DNA from: an uncultured Granulosicoccaceae bacterium
GTDB lineage: Bacteria; Pseudomonadota; Gammaproteobacteria; Granulosicoccales; Granulosicoccaceae
Assembly: GCA_937920585.1 (NCBI GenBank)
Contig: CAKZSB010000026.1
Coordinates: forward strand, 83,561-147,560
Length of the DNA: 64,000 nt
Direction of reading: 5' to 3'
In this document: piece by piece, positions 56,014 through 64,000 of the stretch
Layout: each line of letters opens with the position of its first letter
Position numbering within the stretch: position 1 is the first letter of the stretch
The notes under the pieces: model-generated
What the model saw: only the letters and a program-made list of their open reading frames with translations
The model's database searches: none
Told to the model about the DNA's origin: nothing
Made by a program: the position numbers and the translations under genes

Positions 56014-57275
56014 GCGTTTTTAGCCTGACGCTGAAACAATTCCCTGAATACCGGATAGATGTCGGGATAGTCTTCAATGCTTCTGATCGCAAATCCATCG
56101 GCATGACTTTGTGCCAGTTGCTCGTAGTATTGCCACAACTCCTGATGCCCCCGATCTGTGATTTCAATGTAGCAGTAGTACTGCAGTTGAGGGATCAATT
56201 GACGGGAGAGAATTTCGTGACAAACCGGTGAGTCATTGGTCCAGTTATCACCGTCCGATGCCTGTGCCCCGTATATATTCCATTCCGTTGGGGGATACCG
56301 GTCGGCTATGACTTCCTTCATCAGCCTTAGCGCACTGGATACCACCGTTCCACCCGTTTCACGCGAATAGAAGAATTCTTCTTCATCCACTTCCTTCGCA
56401 GTAGAATGATGACGGATAAATACAACCTCGGTTTTTTCATAGCTACGCTGCAGGAACAGATACAACAGTATGAAGAAGCGTTTGGCAATATCCTTTGTTC
56501 GCTGATCCATCGAACCCGAGACATCCATCAGGCAAAACATCACCGCCTTGGACGATGGCTGTGGTTGCTTTCGCATGATGTTGTACTTCAAATCGAAGTC
56601 ATCAATGTAGGGAATTCTGGCAAGCTTTCGCTCAAGCATTTCAAGTTGCTCAGCGATCGCGGCCCGCTGCACTTGATCGTCAGCAGGCAGCTTATCAAGT
56701 TCTTCTCGCAGCCGATTGCACTCACGCCGCTTGCCCGCACCCATGGCAATTCGACGAGCGAAGGCGCTACGCATCGAACGAACAACATTCAACTGATTGG
56801 GCGTCCCTTCCTCACTTATTCCGGCACGCACCATTTTGAACGTATCGATGCTACTCAATTGCCTTTTGACGAGATTTGGCAACTCCAGATCTTCAAACAT
56901 AAACTCCAGAAATTCGCTCTGAGTAATCTGGAAGACAAAATCATCCACACCCTCGCCGCCATCCGAGGCCTGCCCGCTGCCCGAGCCACCCTGTCCACCA
57001 TTGGGACGTTTTATTCTATCTCCCCTTACGAATTCCTTGTTGCCTGGCAATACGCGCTCACGGTAACCGCCCGATCCATGACCGAAAACCGGTTCCTGCA
57101 GATCTTTCTGAGGAATACCGATTTGCTCGCCACGATCCATATCAGTGATACTCCGATCGCTAACGGCATCAGAGACAGCTCGCTTGATATGCTTGCGGTA
57201 GCGCTTCAAAAATCGCTGTCGATTGACAGCGCTCTTATCCTTGCTGTTGAGGCGGCGATCCAGTACGTAGCTCAT
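56010..57275 (-). CDS. yeaH: YeaH/YhbH family protein (DUF444)
   Basis: The 421-residue protein has the charged N-terminus of the family and a C-terminal von Willebrand A-like domain with the MIDAS-type motif [12 protein letters not shown] (about 250-262), [15 protein letters not shown] and [10 protein letters not shown]. It works with the kinase YeaG/PrkA in E. coli under nitrogen starvation. It lies between prkA (gap of 34 bp) and spoVR. Confidence 0.93.
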   Translation of the reverse strand: MSYVLDRRLNSKDKSAVNRQRFLKRYRKHIKRAVSDAVSDRSITDMDRGEQIGIPQKDLQEPVFGHGSGGYRERVLPGNKEFVRGDRIKRPNGGQGGSGSGQASDGGEGVDDFVFQITQSEFLEFMFEDLELPNLVKRQLSSIDTFKMVRAGISEEGTPNQLNVVRSMRSAFARRIAMGAGKRRECNRLREELDKLPADDQVQRAAIAEQLEMLERKLARIPYIDDFDLKYNIMRKQPQPSSKAVMFCLMDVSGSMDQRTKDIAKRFFILLYLFLQRSYEKTEVVFIRHHSTAKEVDEEEFFYSRETGGTVVSSALRLMKEVIADRYPPTEWNIYGAQASDGDNWTNDSPVCHEILSRQLIPQLQYYCYIEITDRGHQELWQYYEQLAQSHADGFAIRSIEDYPDIYPVFRELFQRQAKNA

Positions 57276-57309
57276 CGGCCTGCTCCCGGGTCAAAGCAGT
57301 AAAAAGACA

Positions 57310-59232
57310 CTATTGAGACTTGCGAACACGCAAGTACCACTCTGCCAGCAAGCGTACCTGCTTCTCGGTATATCCACGCTCGACCATGCGCTTGACGAAT
57401 TCATCATGCTTCTTTTGCTCGTCACCAGAGGACTTGGTGTTGAATGAAATCACCGGCAACAAATCTTCGGTACTTGAAAACATTTTTCGCTCAATTACCG
57501 TACGTAGTTTTTCATAGCTGGTCCAGGCCGGGTTAGTGCCGTTGTTGTTCGCCCTGGCTCGTAATACGAAGTTAACTATCTCGTTTCGGAAATCCTTGGG
57601 GTTACTGATTCCGGCCGGCTTTTCAATTTTTTCAAGCTCTTCGTTGAGCGAGGACCGGTTAAACATTTCACCTGTTTCCGGATCACGATACTCCTGATCC
57701 TGTATCCAGAAATCCGCATAGGTGACGTAGCGATCAAAGAGGTTCTGGCCATACTCGGAGTAGGATTCCAGATAGGCCGTTTGAATCTCCTTGCCAATGA
57801 AATCAATGTACCGCGGAGCCAGGAACTCCTTGATATAGCCCATGTAACGATCGTGAGTCTCTTTGGGGAATTGCTCCTTCTCGATTTGCTGCTCAAGCAC
57901 GTACAAAAGGTGTACAGGGTTCGCGGCTATTTCTGTTGCGTCGAAATTAAACACCTTTGACAAAATTTTGAACGAAAAGCGCGTAGACAGCCCCGTCATC
58001 CCTTCGTCGACACCCGCAGTATCCCGATACTCCTGTATCGACTTGGCTTTTGGGTCCGTGTCTTTCAGGTTTTCCCCGTCATAGATCCTCATTTTCGAAT
58101 AGATATTCGAGTTTTCAGGATCCTTCAACCGCGACAATACAGAAAACTGCGCCAGCATCTTTAAAGTATCGGGCGCGCAATGCGCTTGCGACAACGAGCT
58201 ACTCTGCAGCAGTTTCGAGTAGATTTTCACCTCTTCTGAAACCCGCAGGCAATACGGCACCTTTACAATGAACACCCGGTCTATAAACGCTTCATTGTTT
58301 TTGTTGTTACGGAACGTTTGCCACTCTGACTCATTCGAGTGAGCCATGATAACGCCGTCAAACGGGATAGCACCGATGCTCTCGGTCCCGTTGTAGTTAC
58401 TTTCCTGTGTTGCTGTCAGCAGCGGATGCAGCACCTTGATTGGCGCCTTGAACATTTCCACAAACTCCATCAAGCCCTGATTGGCCATGCACAACGCGCC
58501 GGAGTAGCTGTAGGCATCGGGGTCATTTTGCGGAAAGTCTTCCAGTCGTCGTATATCGACTTTACCTACCAGTGCCGAGATATCCTGATTGTTTTCATCA
58601 CCGGGCTCTGTCTTGGATACACTGGTCTGATCCAGTATCGACGGATAGACCTTAACCACTCTGAACTGGCTGATATCACCACCGTATTCGTGCAATCGCT
58701 TGACTGCCCAGGGCGACATAATAGTTTGTACATAACGCAGCGGAATGCCGAAGTCTTCCTCGAGGATAGTACCGTCTTCGATGGGATCGAAGAGCCCGAG
58801 TGGTGATTCATTGACAGGCGACCCTTTCAAACAATAAACCGGCATTTCCTGCATCAACGATTTTAGACGCTCCGCCAGCGACGATTTGCCGCCACCGACA
58901 GGCCCCAGCAAATAGAGGATCTGTTTTTTCTCTTCCAACCCCTGCGCCGCATGCTTGAAGTAGGCAACAATATTCTCTATCGCCTCCTCCATACCATAGA
59001 ATTCCGAGAAAGCCGGGTAACGCTTAATTACTTTATTAGAAAATATTCTACTCAGACGCGGATCGCGTGATGTATCAATCACCTCTGGCTCGCCAATTGC
59101 CGATAACAGGCGCTCGCTTGCCGATGCAAAAGTTGATGGATCATCCCGACACAATTCCAGGTATTCCTGAAGACTGTATTCTTCTTGCTTCTTCAGTTCA
59201 TAGCGGGATTGATAGTGATTAAAAATGCTCAT
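57310..59232 (-). CDS. yeaG: PrkA-type serine protein kinase (YeaG)
   Basis: The 640-residue protein (ATG 59232; E. coli YeaG is 644) has the PrkA AAA+ core: ILYLLGPVGGGKSSLAERL (Walker A, about 102-110), YCLKGSPVNESPLGLF, IMAHSNESEW and a long C-terminal domain (FSFKILSKVFNFD). PrkA/YeaG acts in stationary-phase and nitrogen-starvation responses; kinase versus Lon-like protease activity is still debated. It heads the yeaG-yeaH-spoVR set, and a long inverted repeat lies upstream. Confidence 0.95.
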   Translation of the reverse strand: MSIFNHYQSRYELKKQEEYSLQEYLELCRDDPSTFASASERLLSAIGEPEVIDTSRDPRLSRIFSNKVIKRYPAFSEFYGMEEAIENIVAYFKHAAQGLEEKKQILYLLGPVGGGKSSLAERLKSLMQEMPVYCLKGSPVNESPLGLFDPIEDGTILEEDFGIPLRYVQTIMSPWAVKRLHEYGGDISQFRVVKVYPSILDQTSVSKTEPGDENNQDISALVGKVDIRRLEDFPQNDPDAYSYSGALCMANQGLMEFVEMFKAPIKVLHPLLTATQESNYNGTESIGAIPFDGVIMAHSNESEWQTFRNNKNNEAFIDRVFIVKVPYCLRVSEEVKIYSKLLQSSSLSQAHCAPDTLKMLAQFSVLSRLKDPENSNIYSKMRIYDGENLKDTDPKAKSIQEYRDTAGVDEGMTGLSTRFSFKILSKVFNFDATEIAANPVHLLYVLEQQIEKEQFPKETHDRYMGYIKEFLAPRYIDFIGKEIQTAYLESYSEYGQNLFDRYVTYADFWIQDQEYRDPETGEMFNRSSLNEELEKIEKPAGISNPKDFRNEIVNFVLRARANNNGTNPAWTSYEKLRTVIERKMFSSTEDLLPVISFNTKSSGDEQKKHDEFVKRMVERGYTEKQVRLLAEWYLRVRKSQ

Positions 59233-59299
59233 TATCTGGCAACCTGGTGTTAGCGACATTCGCTGCTAAGCAGAGCGAGCTGGCAAAGCCGATGCCATG

Positions 59300-59321
59300 G
59301 CAAATATGCCCTGCTATTTGC
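59300..59321. repeat. Short hairpin in the prkA upstream region
   Basis: GCAAATA / TATTTGC around TGCCCTGC, 70-90 bp upstream of the prkA start. It may form in the leader mRNA. Confidence 0.4.
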
Positions 59322-59334
59322 ACATTACAACCCT

Positions 59335-59383
59335 GCGATGGCAGGGGCTGCCCCGATAGCCAATTTCCAGCCCCTGCCATCGC
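59335..59383. repeat. 16-bp perfect inverted repeat upstream of prkA
   Basis: GCGATGGCAGGGGCTG and its exact complement flank a 17-bp centre. It fills the gap between the peptidase gene and prkA, both on the minus strand. On the plus strand a short AATTTTT follows; on the minus strand there is no U-run. It may separate the two transcripts or be a REP-like element. Confidence 0.85.
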
Positions 59384-59430
59384 GGGCAATTTTTAAACGG
59401 TGAACCCCAGGTTGTTAGTTACCATTCGAG

Positions 59431-60546
59431 TCAAAGCGACCCGGCAGCGACAACCTGGCGTTCTGTTGTATTCCGGCTGCTACTTTGCGCTTCCATTGCG
59501 AGTTCGGCGATTCGTTTTTTACGTAACGCCAGCGGTAAATCAGCCAACGCCTTCGCCGCACGATAAAACGTCTCGAAGTCATTGCCCGACTGGCGAAACA
59601 AAACCGCAAAAGCCGGCAAATAGTCATTGTATGTGCCGACTGCAGCCAGCCTGGAGTTGTTGAGCGGGCGCGAAAACCATCCGTCGTAGCCCTGGTAGCC
59701 ACCCCAGGTCTTTTTTAATTGACTGTAGTCGCTTTTCATTTGTTCAAAATACCGCTGCTTTTCAGCACGCATTTCGGACTCAGTCTTACCCGATGCATAC
59801 AGTGTCAGCAAACTTCCCTTGGTGTTGTTAAGCAGTTCGAGGAAATCACGTTTGCGCTCAGCTCGCTGCGCCAATTGCTGAACCAGATCAACTCCGTTTG
59901 AGACTGGATTATCCTTTTGCCACAAACGCAGGCCCTCCTGCTCTACGAATGTGGCGAATGATTCGTTGAAGGTACTGTCGTCACGGGTATACAGTTGCTG
60001 GTGAGCCAGCTCGTGAAATATGAGGCTGGTTATCGAGGCATCACTGCGGTTCAGCATGGTGTTCAATAGCGGATCGGCAAACCAGCCGAGCGTCGAGTAT
60101 GCCGTCGCTCCTGATATGGTGACGTCCAGACCTTCGGATTTTAGTTTGCTGGCGTAACTGGCTGCCGCCTCGCGCGTATAGTAACCACGATAGGCCACAC
60201 ACCCGGCTACCGGGAAACACCAGGTTTTCGCCTTGAGTGAAAACTCCGGCGCCGCTACCACATTCCAGGTGACAAAGTTCTGCCCCGTGTCATAGTAGCT
60301 GGAGTAGCTGTCATTTTTCGGTAACTGCAATCGGCTGATCGCGTATTGCCGTGCATCCACCGCAACCTGCAAACGATGCCGGGTTTGCTCGTCCAGACTT
60401 TGATCGGCCAGGGCCGTTTCAACCGATTGCTTTCCCAGCACTATCTTCATGTGCCCGGTTACAATTTGCGAGTAATACCCTACCGTAGAGCAAGCAGATA
60501 ACATCACACACGCACTGCAAATGGCGAGCAATCGAGTGACTTTCAT
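59431..60546 (-). CDS. Lipoprotein aminopeptidase-like metallopeptidase
   Basis: From ATG 60546 the 371-residue product has a lipoprotein signal with lipobox MLSAC (Cys about 19). The mature part has the zinc motif HELAHQQLY and the downstream Glu in FNESFATFVEQEG, and it resembles the 'aminopeptidase' family (DUF2265-like) of gammaproteobacteria. It should be anchored in the envelope. The start with GGA upstream is preferred to ATG 60576. It is divergent from cca. Confidence 0.8.
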   Translation of the reverse strand: MKVTRLLAICSACVMLSACSTVGYYSQIVTGHMKIVLGKQSVETALADQSLDEQTRHRLQVAVDARQYAISRLQLPKNDSYSSYYDTGQNFVTWNVVAAPEFSLKAKTWCFPVAGCVAYRGYYTREAAASYASKLKSEGLDVTISGATAYSTLGWFADPLLNTMLNRSDASITSLIFHELAHQQLYTRDDSTFNESFATFVEQEGLRLWQKDNPVSNGVDLVQQLAQRAERKRDFLELLNNTKGSLLTLYASGKTESEMRAEKQRYFEQMKSDYSQLKKTWGGYQGYDGWFSRPLNNSRLAAVGTYNDYLPAFAVLFRQSGNDFETFYRAAKALADLPLALRKKRIAELAMEAQSSSRNTTERQVVAAGSL

Positions 60547-60588
60547 CAAATTTTTCCAGTTATTGTTTTTAGACATCGCAGGTGTATT

Positions 60589-61806
60589 GTGAATACCTAT
60601 CTGGTCGGCGGTGCTGTACGCGACGACTTGCTCGGTATCCCGGCAACAGATCGGGACTGGGTCGTCGTCGGCGCCTCGCCCGGCGAAATGGCGGAAAAGG
60701 GTTTTCGTCCGGTAGGCAAAGACTTTCCGGTTTTCCTGCACCCGAGCACGCAGGAAGAATACGCCCTTGCACGAACTGAACGCAAAACCGCTGCCGGTTA
60801 CCACGGGTTTTCATTCAACACCTCCCGGGAAGTCACCCTCGAAGAAGATTTACAGCGCCGTGATTTAACCATCAACGCTATTGCCAGAGACGAAAACGGC
60901 GAATTAATCGATCCCTGGGGTGGCAAAGAGGACTTACAAAATCGCGTGCTGAGACACGTTTCACCCGCATTCGCCGAAGACCCACTGCGGGTGCTCAGAG
61001 TGGCTCGATTTGCAGCCAAACTTGCACGCTTTGACTTCACCATCGCACCAGATACGATGCAACTAATGCGCAAATTGACCGCCTCCGGCGAACTGCAGAC
61101 TCTGGCTGCAGAGCGCGTTTGGCAGGAACTACACACGAGCTTGGGCTACAAACAGCCAGAGCCCTTTTTCGCTGCATTGCGCGAATGCGACGCGCTGCGC
61201 GTGGTGCTGCCAGAACTGGATCGTCTCTATGGCGTGCCGCTGGGACAAAACCGCCTGAATATCGACTGCGCCGAGCACACAATGATGGCGCTGACGCAGG
61301 CCTGCCTGTTAACTCCGGAGAGGTCATCGAGATTCGCGACATTATGTCACGCCCTGGGGAAGGGCTCGACTCCGACAGACGGTTTGCCCGTTCATCAGGG
61401 CCCCGACACCCGCGGTGCTGAACTATGCAAGGCTTTGTGCGATCGACTGAAATCTCCAGCGGACTATCGCGAACTGGCTATTTTAACCGCCCGCTTCCAC
61501 TGCCGCTGCAACCGTGCACTGGAACTCAAGCCAGACGAGTTGATCGATTTTCTCACCGACACCGATGCACAGCGGCGCCCTGAGCGATTCGAGAAATTTC
61601 TGCTCTGTTGCACGGCCAGTGCACAGCCCGGGGAGGAATCAACGCCCTACCCGCAGGCGGAATTCATGCGCGGCGCACTCGGTGCAGTGCAGCAAGTCAA
61701 TGCAGGGAAGATTGCGCAGCAGTACAAGGCCGAGGGTGGAGCCGCCATTGCGAAGGCCATTCAGACTGCCAGGCTGGCAGCGTTAACTGACTATTGCGGG
61801 TTTTAA
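60589..61806 (+). CDS. cca: CCA-adding tRNA nucleotidyltransferase, degenerate HD domain
   Basis: The 405-residue product (GTG start) has the class II nucleotidyltransferase core: LVGGAVRDDLLG, catalytic DRDWVVVG (Asp 21, 23), RRDLTINAIA and EDPLRVLRVARFAA. The C-terminal half aligns with the HD domain of E. coli Cca (412 residues), but the HD pair reads His 254-Ala 255 (CHALGKG; GCC at 61351-61353), and the EFHDL-like Asp is Cys (RFHCRC). CCA addition should be intact; the phosphatase and phosphodiesterase activities of E. coli Cca are probably lost. Confidence 0.93.
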   Translation: MNTYLVGGAVRDDLLGIPATDRDWVVVGASPGEMAEKGFRPVGKDFPVFLHPSTQEEYALARTERKTAAGYHGFSFNTSREVTLEEDLQRRDLTINAIARDENGELIDPWGGKEDLQNRVLRHVSPAFAEDPLRVLRVARFAAKLARFDFTIAPDTMQLMRKLTASGELQTLAAERVWQELHTSLGYKQPEPFFAALRECDALRVVLPELDRLYGVPLGQNRLNIDCAEHTMMALTQACLLTPERSSRFATLCHALGKGSTPTDGLPVHQGPDTRGAELCKALCDRLKSPADYRELAILTARFHCRCNRALELKPDELIDFLTDTDAQRRPERFEKFLLCCTASAQPGEESTPYPQAEFMRGALGAVQQVNAGKIAQQYKAEGGAAIAKAIQTARLAALTDYCGF

Positions 61807-61809
61807 ACC

Positions 61810-62385
61810 CTAGCGATTACGCAGCGGGCTGCTGCGAGGAAAGTGTGCGCGCAGAAATTCCATTTGATCCGACAACACTCGCTTGCCTTTCAGGAAAATA
61901 TATTCAGCGTGAGTCGGGCGAAACGGTATCGCGAGCAACTCCATATTGGCCTGCTCGGGCGTGCGCCCCGCTTTGTGATTATTGCAGCGTTTGCACGCGG
62001 TCACCACATTTCGCCAGATATCTTTGCCACCCTGACTAAGCGGTGTGATGTGATCGCGTGACAAATCAGCAGTGACAAAGCGATGACCACAGTACATGCA
62101 GATCTGGTCATCGCGCCGGAACAGCGTTCTGTTACTCAACGGCGGGACATAACCGCGCAATAAGGTGGTGTTTGTACCCAGTGTCGCAATGATGGCATCG
62201 ACATCGATCGTGCTTTGCCGTCCGGTCCGGGCACTGATACCCCCACGCAGACGATACAACCGGCTGCCGAGGCTATAGGCGACCCGGCCGGTGTGGTAGT
62301 AACGCACTGCGTCCTGAAAGTTGATCCACTCCAGCGGCATACCGGAGGCGTCAGTTCGAAGTACCTGTTGTGCTAAATCAGTCAA
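61810..62385 (-). CDS. HNH endonuclease family protein
   Basis: The 191-residue protein has the HNH fold with two CxxC zinc pairs: CMYCG and CKRCN, and the catalytic DHITPLSQGGKDIWRN between them (about 112-150). The N-terminal 90 residues have no clear match. Such stand-alone HNH proteins are common in chromosomes and their role is mostly unknown. It is convergent with cca (3-bp gap). Confidence 0.85.
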   Translation of the reverse strand: MTDLAQQVLRTDASGMPLEWINFQDAVRYYHTGRVAYSLGSRLYRLRGGISARTGRQSTIDVDAIIATLGTNTTLLRGYVPPLSNRTLFRRDDQICMYCGHRFVTADLSRDHITPLSQGGKDIWRNVVTACKRCNNHKAGRTPEQANMELLAIPFRPTHAEYIFLKGKRVLSDQMEFLRAHFPRSSPLRNR

Positions 62386-62476
62386 CTTATCGCAATAACT
62401 GTTTTGGCTTGATACCGTTTATACCTTGTGTGGTGAAAAATACCAAATACTGACCAACAGTTTTGCACTCGAAGTG

Positions 62477-63577
62477 TTACTGCGGCTTATAGATCCGGGC
62501 ATCGGGATCAAAGGCCAGCCATGCAAACGCAAAGTGAACACCTGCATCGATTTGTTCCAGCTGGCGGCCCTTAAGCGGCCCGTCCAGTGCCAGGCCCAGC
62601 GTATTCCATGTCGATCCGGTCTGCTCGTCTACAGCAGCTCCACCTTTGAGCACAAACGTCAACTCACGATCATCGACCACGGGATCGTAAACCGACGCAA
62701 CGGCGACCAGCCTGGATTCTGCAATGCTGCTTTGATCGAGCGCTGAATTCATTGTTTCAAAGGCGAACACCGCCAACGGCAGATCATTGAAACGGGTATT
62801 CACGATTTTGGATTCGCGCAGCGCGGTCAGCGCGAATAGCAAGGTATCCTGGTTGTCACGAACACTGAGCACCCGCTCCATCGGTGGCAAGCGGTCGTCG
62901 ATCTCCCCGCGATACAGAAACGGCGAAGCGTTGATATCGTCGTAACCGGCATAGGGGTTTTGGCCATAACGCCGCTCGTGTCCGGTGTCGCGAGACAGCA
63001 CAACGCCATCCGGGTAAAACCGCCGGAAGGTATCGAAGGAGACGATCTGCGACGGAATCTGGCGCAGCGTCGCACCCGTGAGTTTGCCAACAATCGCCTC
63101 ACCAACAAACTGCTGCCACCAGGATTCGGTTTGTCGGTCGTACATGATCATGTCACTACGTCGCAGCCGGCCTGTAGTACCGAAATCGTAGATCACCCCA
63201 TCGAGCTCGCGATCGAAAACAATCGACGCGTTGCACAACGGGCAAAAAGTCACGCTGACCGGTCGGCCGCCCACCTTGTCGTTGACGATTTCATGCCACA
63301 TTAATATCTGCAGAGGATACGCTCGCGCATCACCCTTCTCAGCAACGACAATAACGGGCTCACTGGCTCCGAGCCACACTTGCGCTTGCTGCTGGTCGAC
63401 AAACGACGGCGCGTCGATGGAGGGAATGCCATCTTTGGGCGGCCCACCGGACATCACCTCCTGAAGGTCAATCGATGTATTCTCGAAGTCGGTGTTCGGC
63501 CATTCGGCAGAATTGAGTCCCCAGGCAAGTGGGCAGACCAGACAGAGGGCAAGCGTGATCAGGCGTATTCGTTTCAT
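62477..63577 (-). CDS. DUF3179 domain-containing secreted protein
   Basis: The 366-residue product has a signal peptide (LITLALCLVCPLAWG) and the DUF3179 pattern: AYPLQILMWHEIVND, VTFCPLCNASIVFDRELDG (with the CPLC pair) and WWQQFVGEAIVGKL. The family is secreted, widespread and of unknown function. It precedes the HNH gene by about 90 bp. Confidence 0.88.
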   Translation of the reverse strand: MKRIRLITLALCLVCPLAWGLNSAEWPNTDFENTSIDLQEVMSGGPPKDGIPSIDAPSFVDQQQAQVWLGASEPVIVVAEKGDARAYPLQILMWHEIVNDKVGGRPVSVTFCPLCNASIVFDRELDGVIYDFGTTGRLRRSDMIMYDRQTESWWQQFVGEAIVGKLTGATLRQIPSQIVSFDTFRRFYPDGVVLSRDTGHERRYGQNPYAGYDDINASPFLYRGEIDDRLPPMERVLSVRDNQDTLLFALTALRESKIVNTRFNDLPLAVFAFETMNSALDQSSIAESRLVAVASVYDPVVDDRELTFVLKGGAAVDEQTGSTWNTLGLALDGPLKGRQLEQIDAGVHFAFAWLAFDPDARIYKPQ

Positions 63578-63642
63578 CGGGCATCTCGGCGGCAGAATGT
63601 CAGCCTAGATGCGACAATCCTAATGAAACGTGGTTCCCCTCG

Positions 63643-63984
63643 TTAGTAACAACCGCTACCCAGCCCGATGATCATAGTGAGCAGCACGGCGATACTGATA
63701 TGACATAGAGGAGAAATCCACAACACGTGACGCAGCGGCAACCGCAGCCATTTGGCGTAAAGCATTACCGGGATGTTCAGAGCGATTATAATCATCGCCA
63801 CCATCAGTCCGACATCCAGCGCCTCATCGCACCAACGCAGCTTGCTGTCGCCGGACAAAATCAGCCCGACCAAACCGTAGACCAGAAAGAATCCGGTCAT
63901 CACGGTTGGCGCGAGCAAACAGACAAACTGCCACACTACAGACACTGGGCGAGGCCCTGCGTGCTCGTTACTATTTGAACCCAT
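63643..63984 (-). CDS. Small membrane protein of unknown function
   Basis: A 113-residue protein with three hydrophobic segments (about 18-40, 58-75 and 88-108) and a polar N-terminus. No family recognised. The start is ATG 63984; the gene lies fully within the window, 65 bp upstream of the DUF3179 gene and on the same strand. Confidence 0.55.
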   Translation of the reverse strand: MGSNSNEHAGPRPVSVVWQFVCLLAPTVMTGFFLVYGLVGLILSGDSKLRWCDEALDVGLMVAMIIIALNIPVMLYAKWLRLPLRHVLWISPLCHISIAVLLTMIIGLGSGCY

Positions 63985-64000
63985 GGATCATCCCGCGTGT

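Noticed and set aside
56406..57302. Plus-strand open frame of 298 codons opposite yeaH
   Set aside because: Antisense to a conserved family protein; no independent evidence of coding.

Overview
The window looks like a stretch of chromosome from a free-living gammaproteobacterium with moderately high GC. Every recognisable gene is of proteobacterial type, and several groupings are typical of gammaproteobacteria: hisBHAFIE followed by tatABC, ubiK/comM near glnK-amtB, rnt next to grxD and arginine genes, thrH, rdgC, and prkA/yeaH/spoVR. No insertion sequence, prophage, integrase, CRISPR array or rRNA was seen. One tRNA (Thr, anticodon TGT) is present. The genus cannot be named from this window.

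Layout. 1-6.7 kb: housekeeping genes (partial histone-deacetylase-family protein, rdgC, a flavodoxin-fold protein, a Sel1-repeat lipoprotein, tcdA, upp, a GcvR-like ACT protein, thrH). 6.7-11.35 kb: a tight minus-strand cluster encoding a small exported peptide, XpaC, TelA, an SPFH-GYF protein and a double zinc-ribbon membrane protein; it looks like a membrane-stress module. 11.8-17 kb: galE, then a minus-strand run of a membrane protein, mpl, a Ser/Thr kinase fused to a cNMP-type domain, and an ADP-ribosylglycohydrolase-family protein. 17-20.6 kb: rnt, grxD, argD-argF. 20.7-24.1 kb: envelope genes (TfpX/TfpZ-like protein, a long WecA-like sugar-phosphate transferase, an ExeA-like ATPase). 24.3-31.8 kb: a deaminase, secreted proteins, tRNA-Thr, birA, a lytic transglycosylase, glnS, a LysM lipoprotein, sixA, ibaG. 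31.9-43.9 kb: uup, gpmI, the tat and his genes, dtd, an LpxL-like acyltransferase and folD. 44-48.2 kb: comM, ubiK and the nitrogen-controlled glnK-amtB pair, with a clear sigma-54 promoter and two NtrC-like sites. 48.2-49.8 kb: an AT-rich gene-free stretch followed by an Asn-rich, apparently disordered protein. 49.8-64 kb: zapE, a YgjP-like metalloprotein, a Na+/H+ antiporter, an NDUFA9-like protein, the prkA-yeaH-spoVR stress set, a lipoprotein peptidase, cca, an HNH nuclease, a DUF3179 protein and a small membrane protein.

The most interesting items are: the XpaC/TelA/SPFH-GYF/zinc-ribbon cluster with a small translationally coupled exported peptide; the Ser/Thr kinase whose cNMP domain lacks the usual phosphate-binding Arg and which follows mpl; a CCA-adding enzyme whose HD motif reads His-Ala; an orphan intrinsic terminator suggesting a small RNA upstream of the acyltransferase gene; a 16-bp perfect inverted repeat upstream of prkA; and the Asn-rich disordered protein. 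Family names rest on motifs read by eye; no database search was run.
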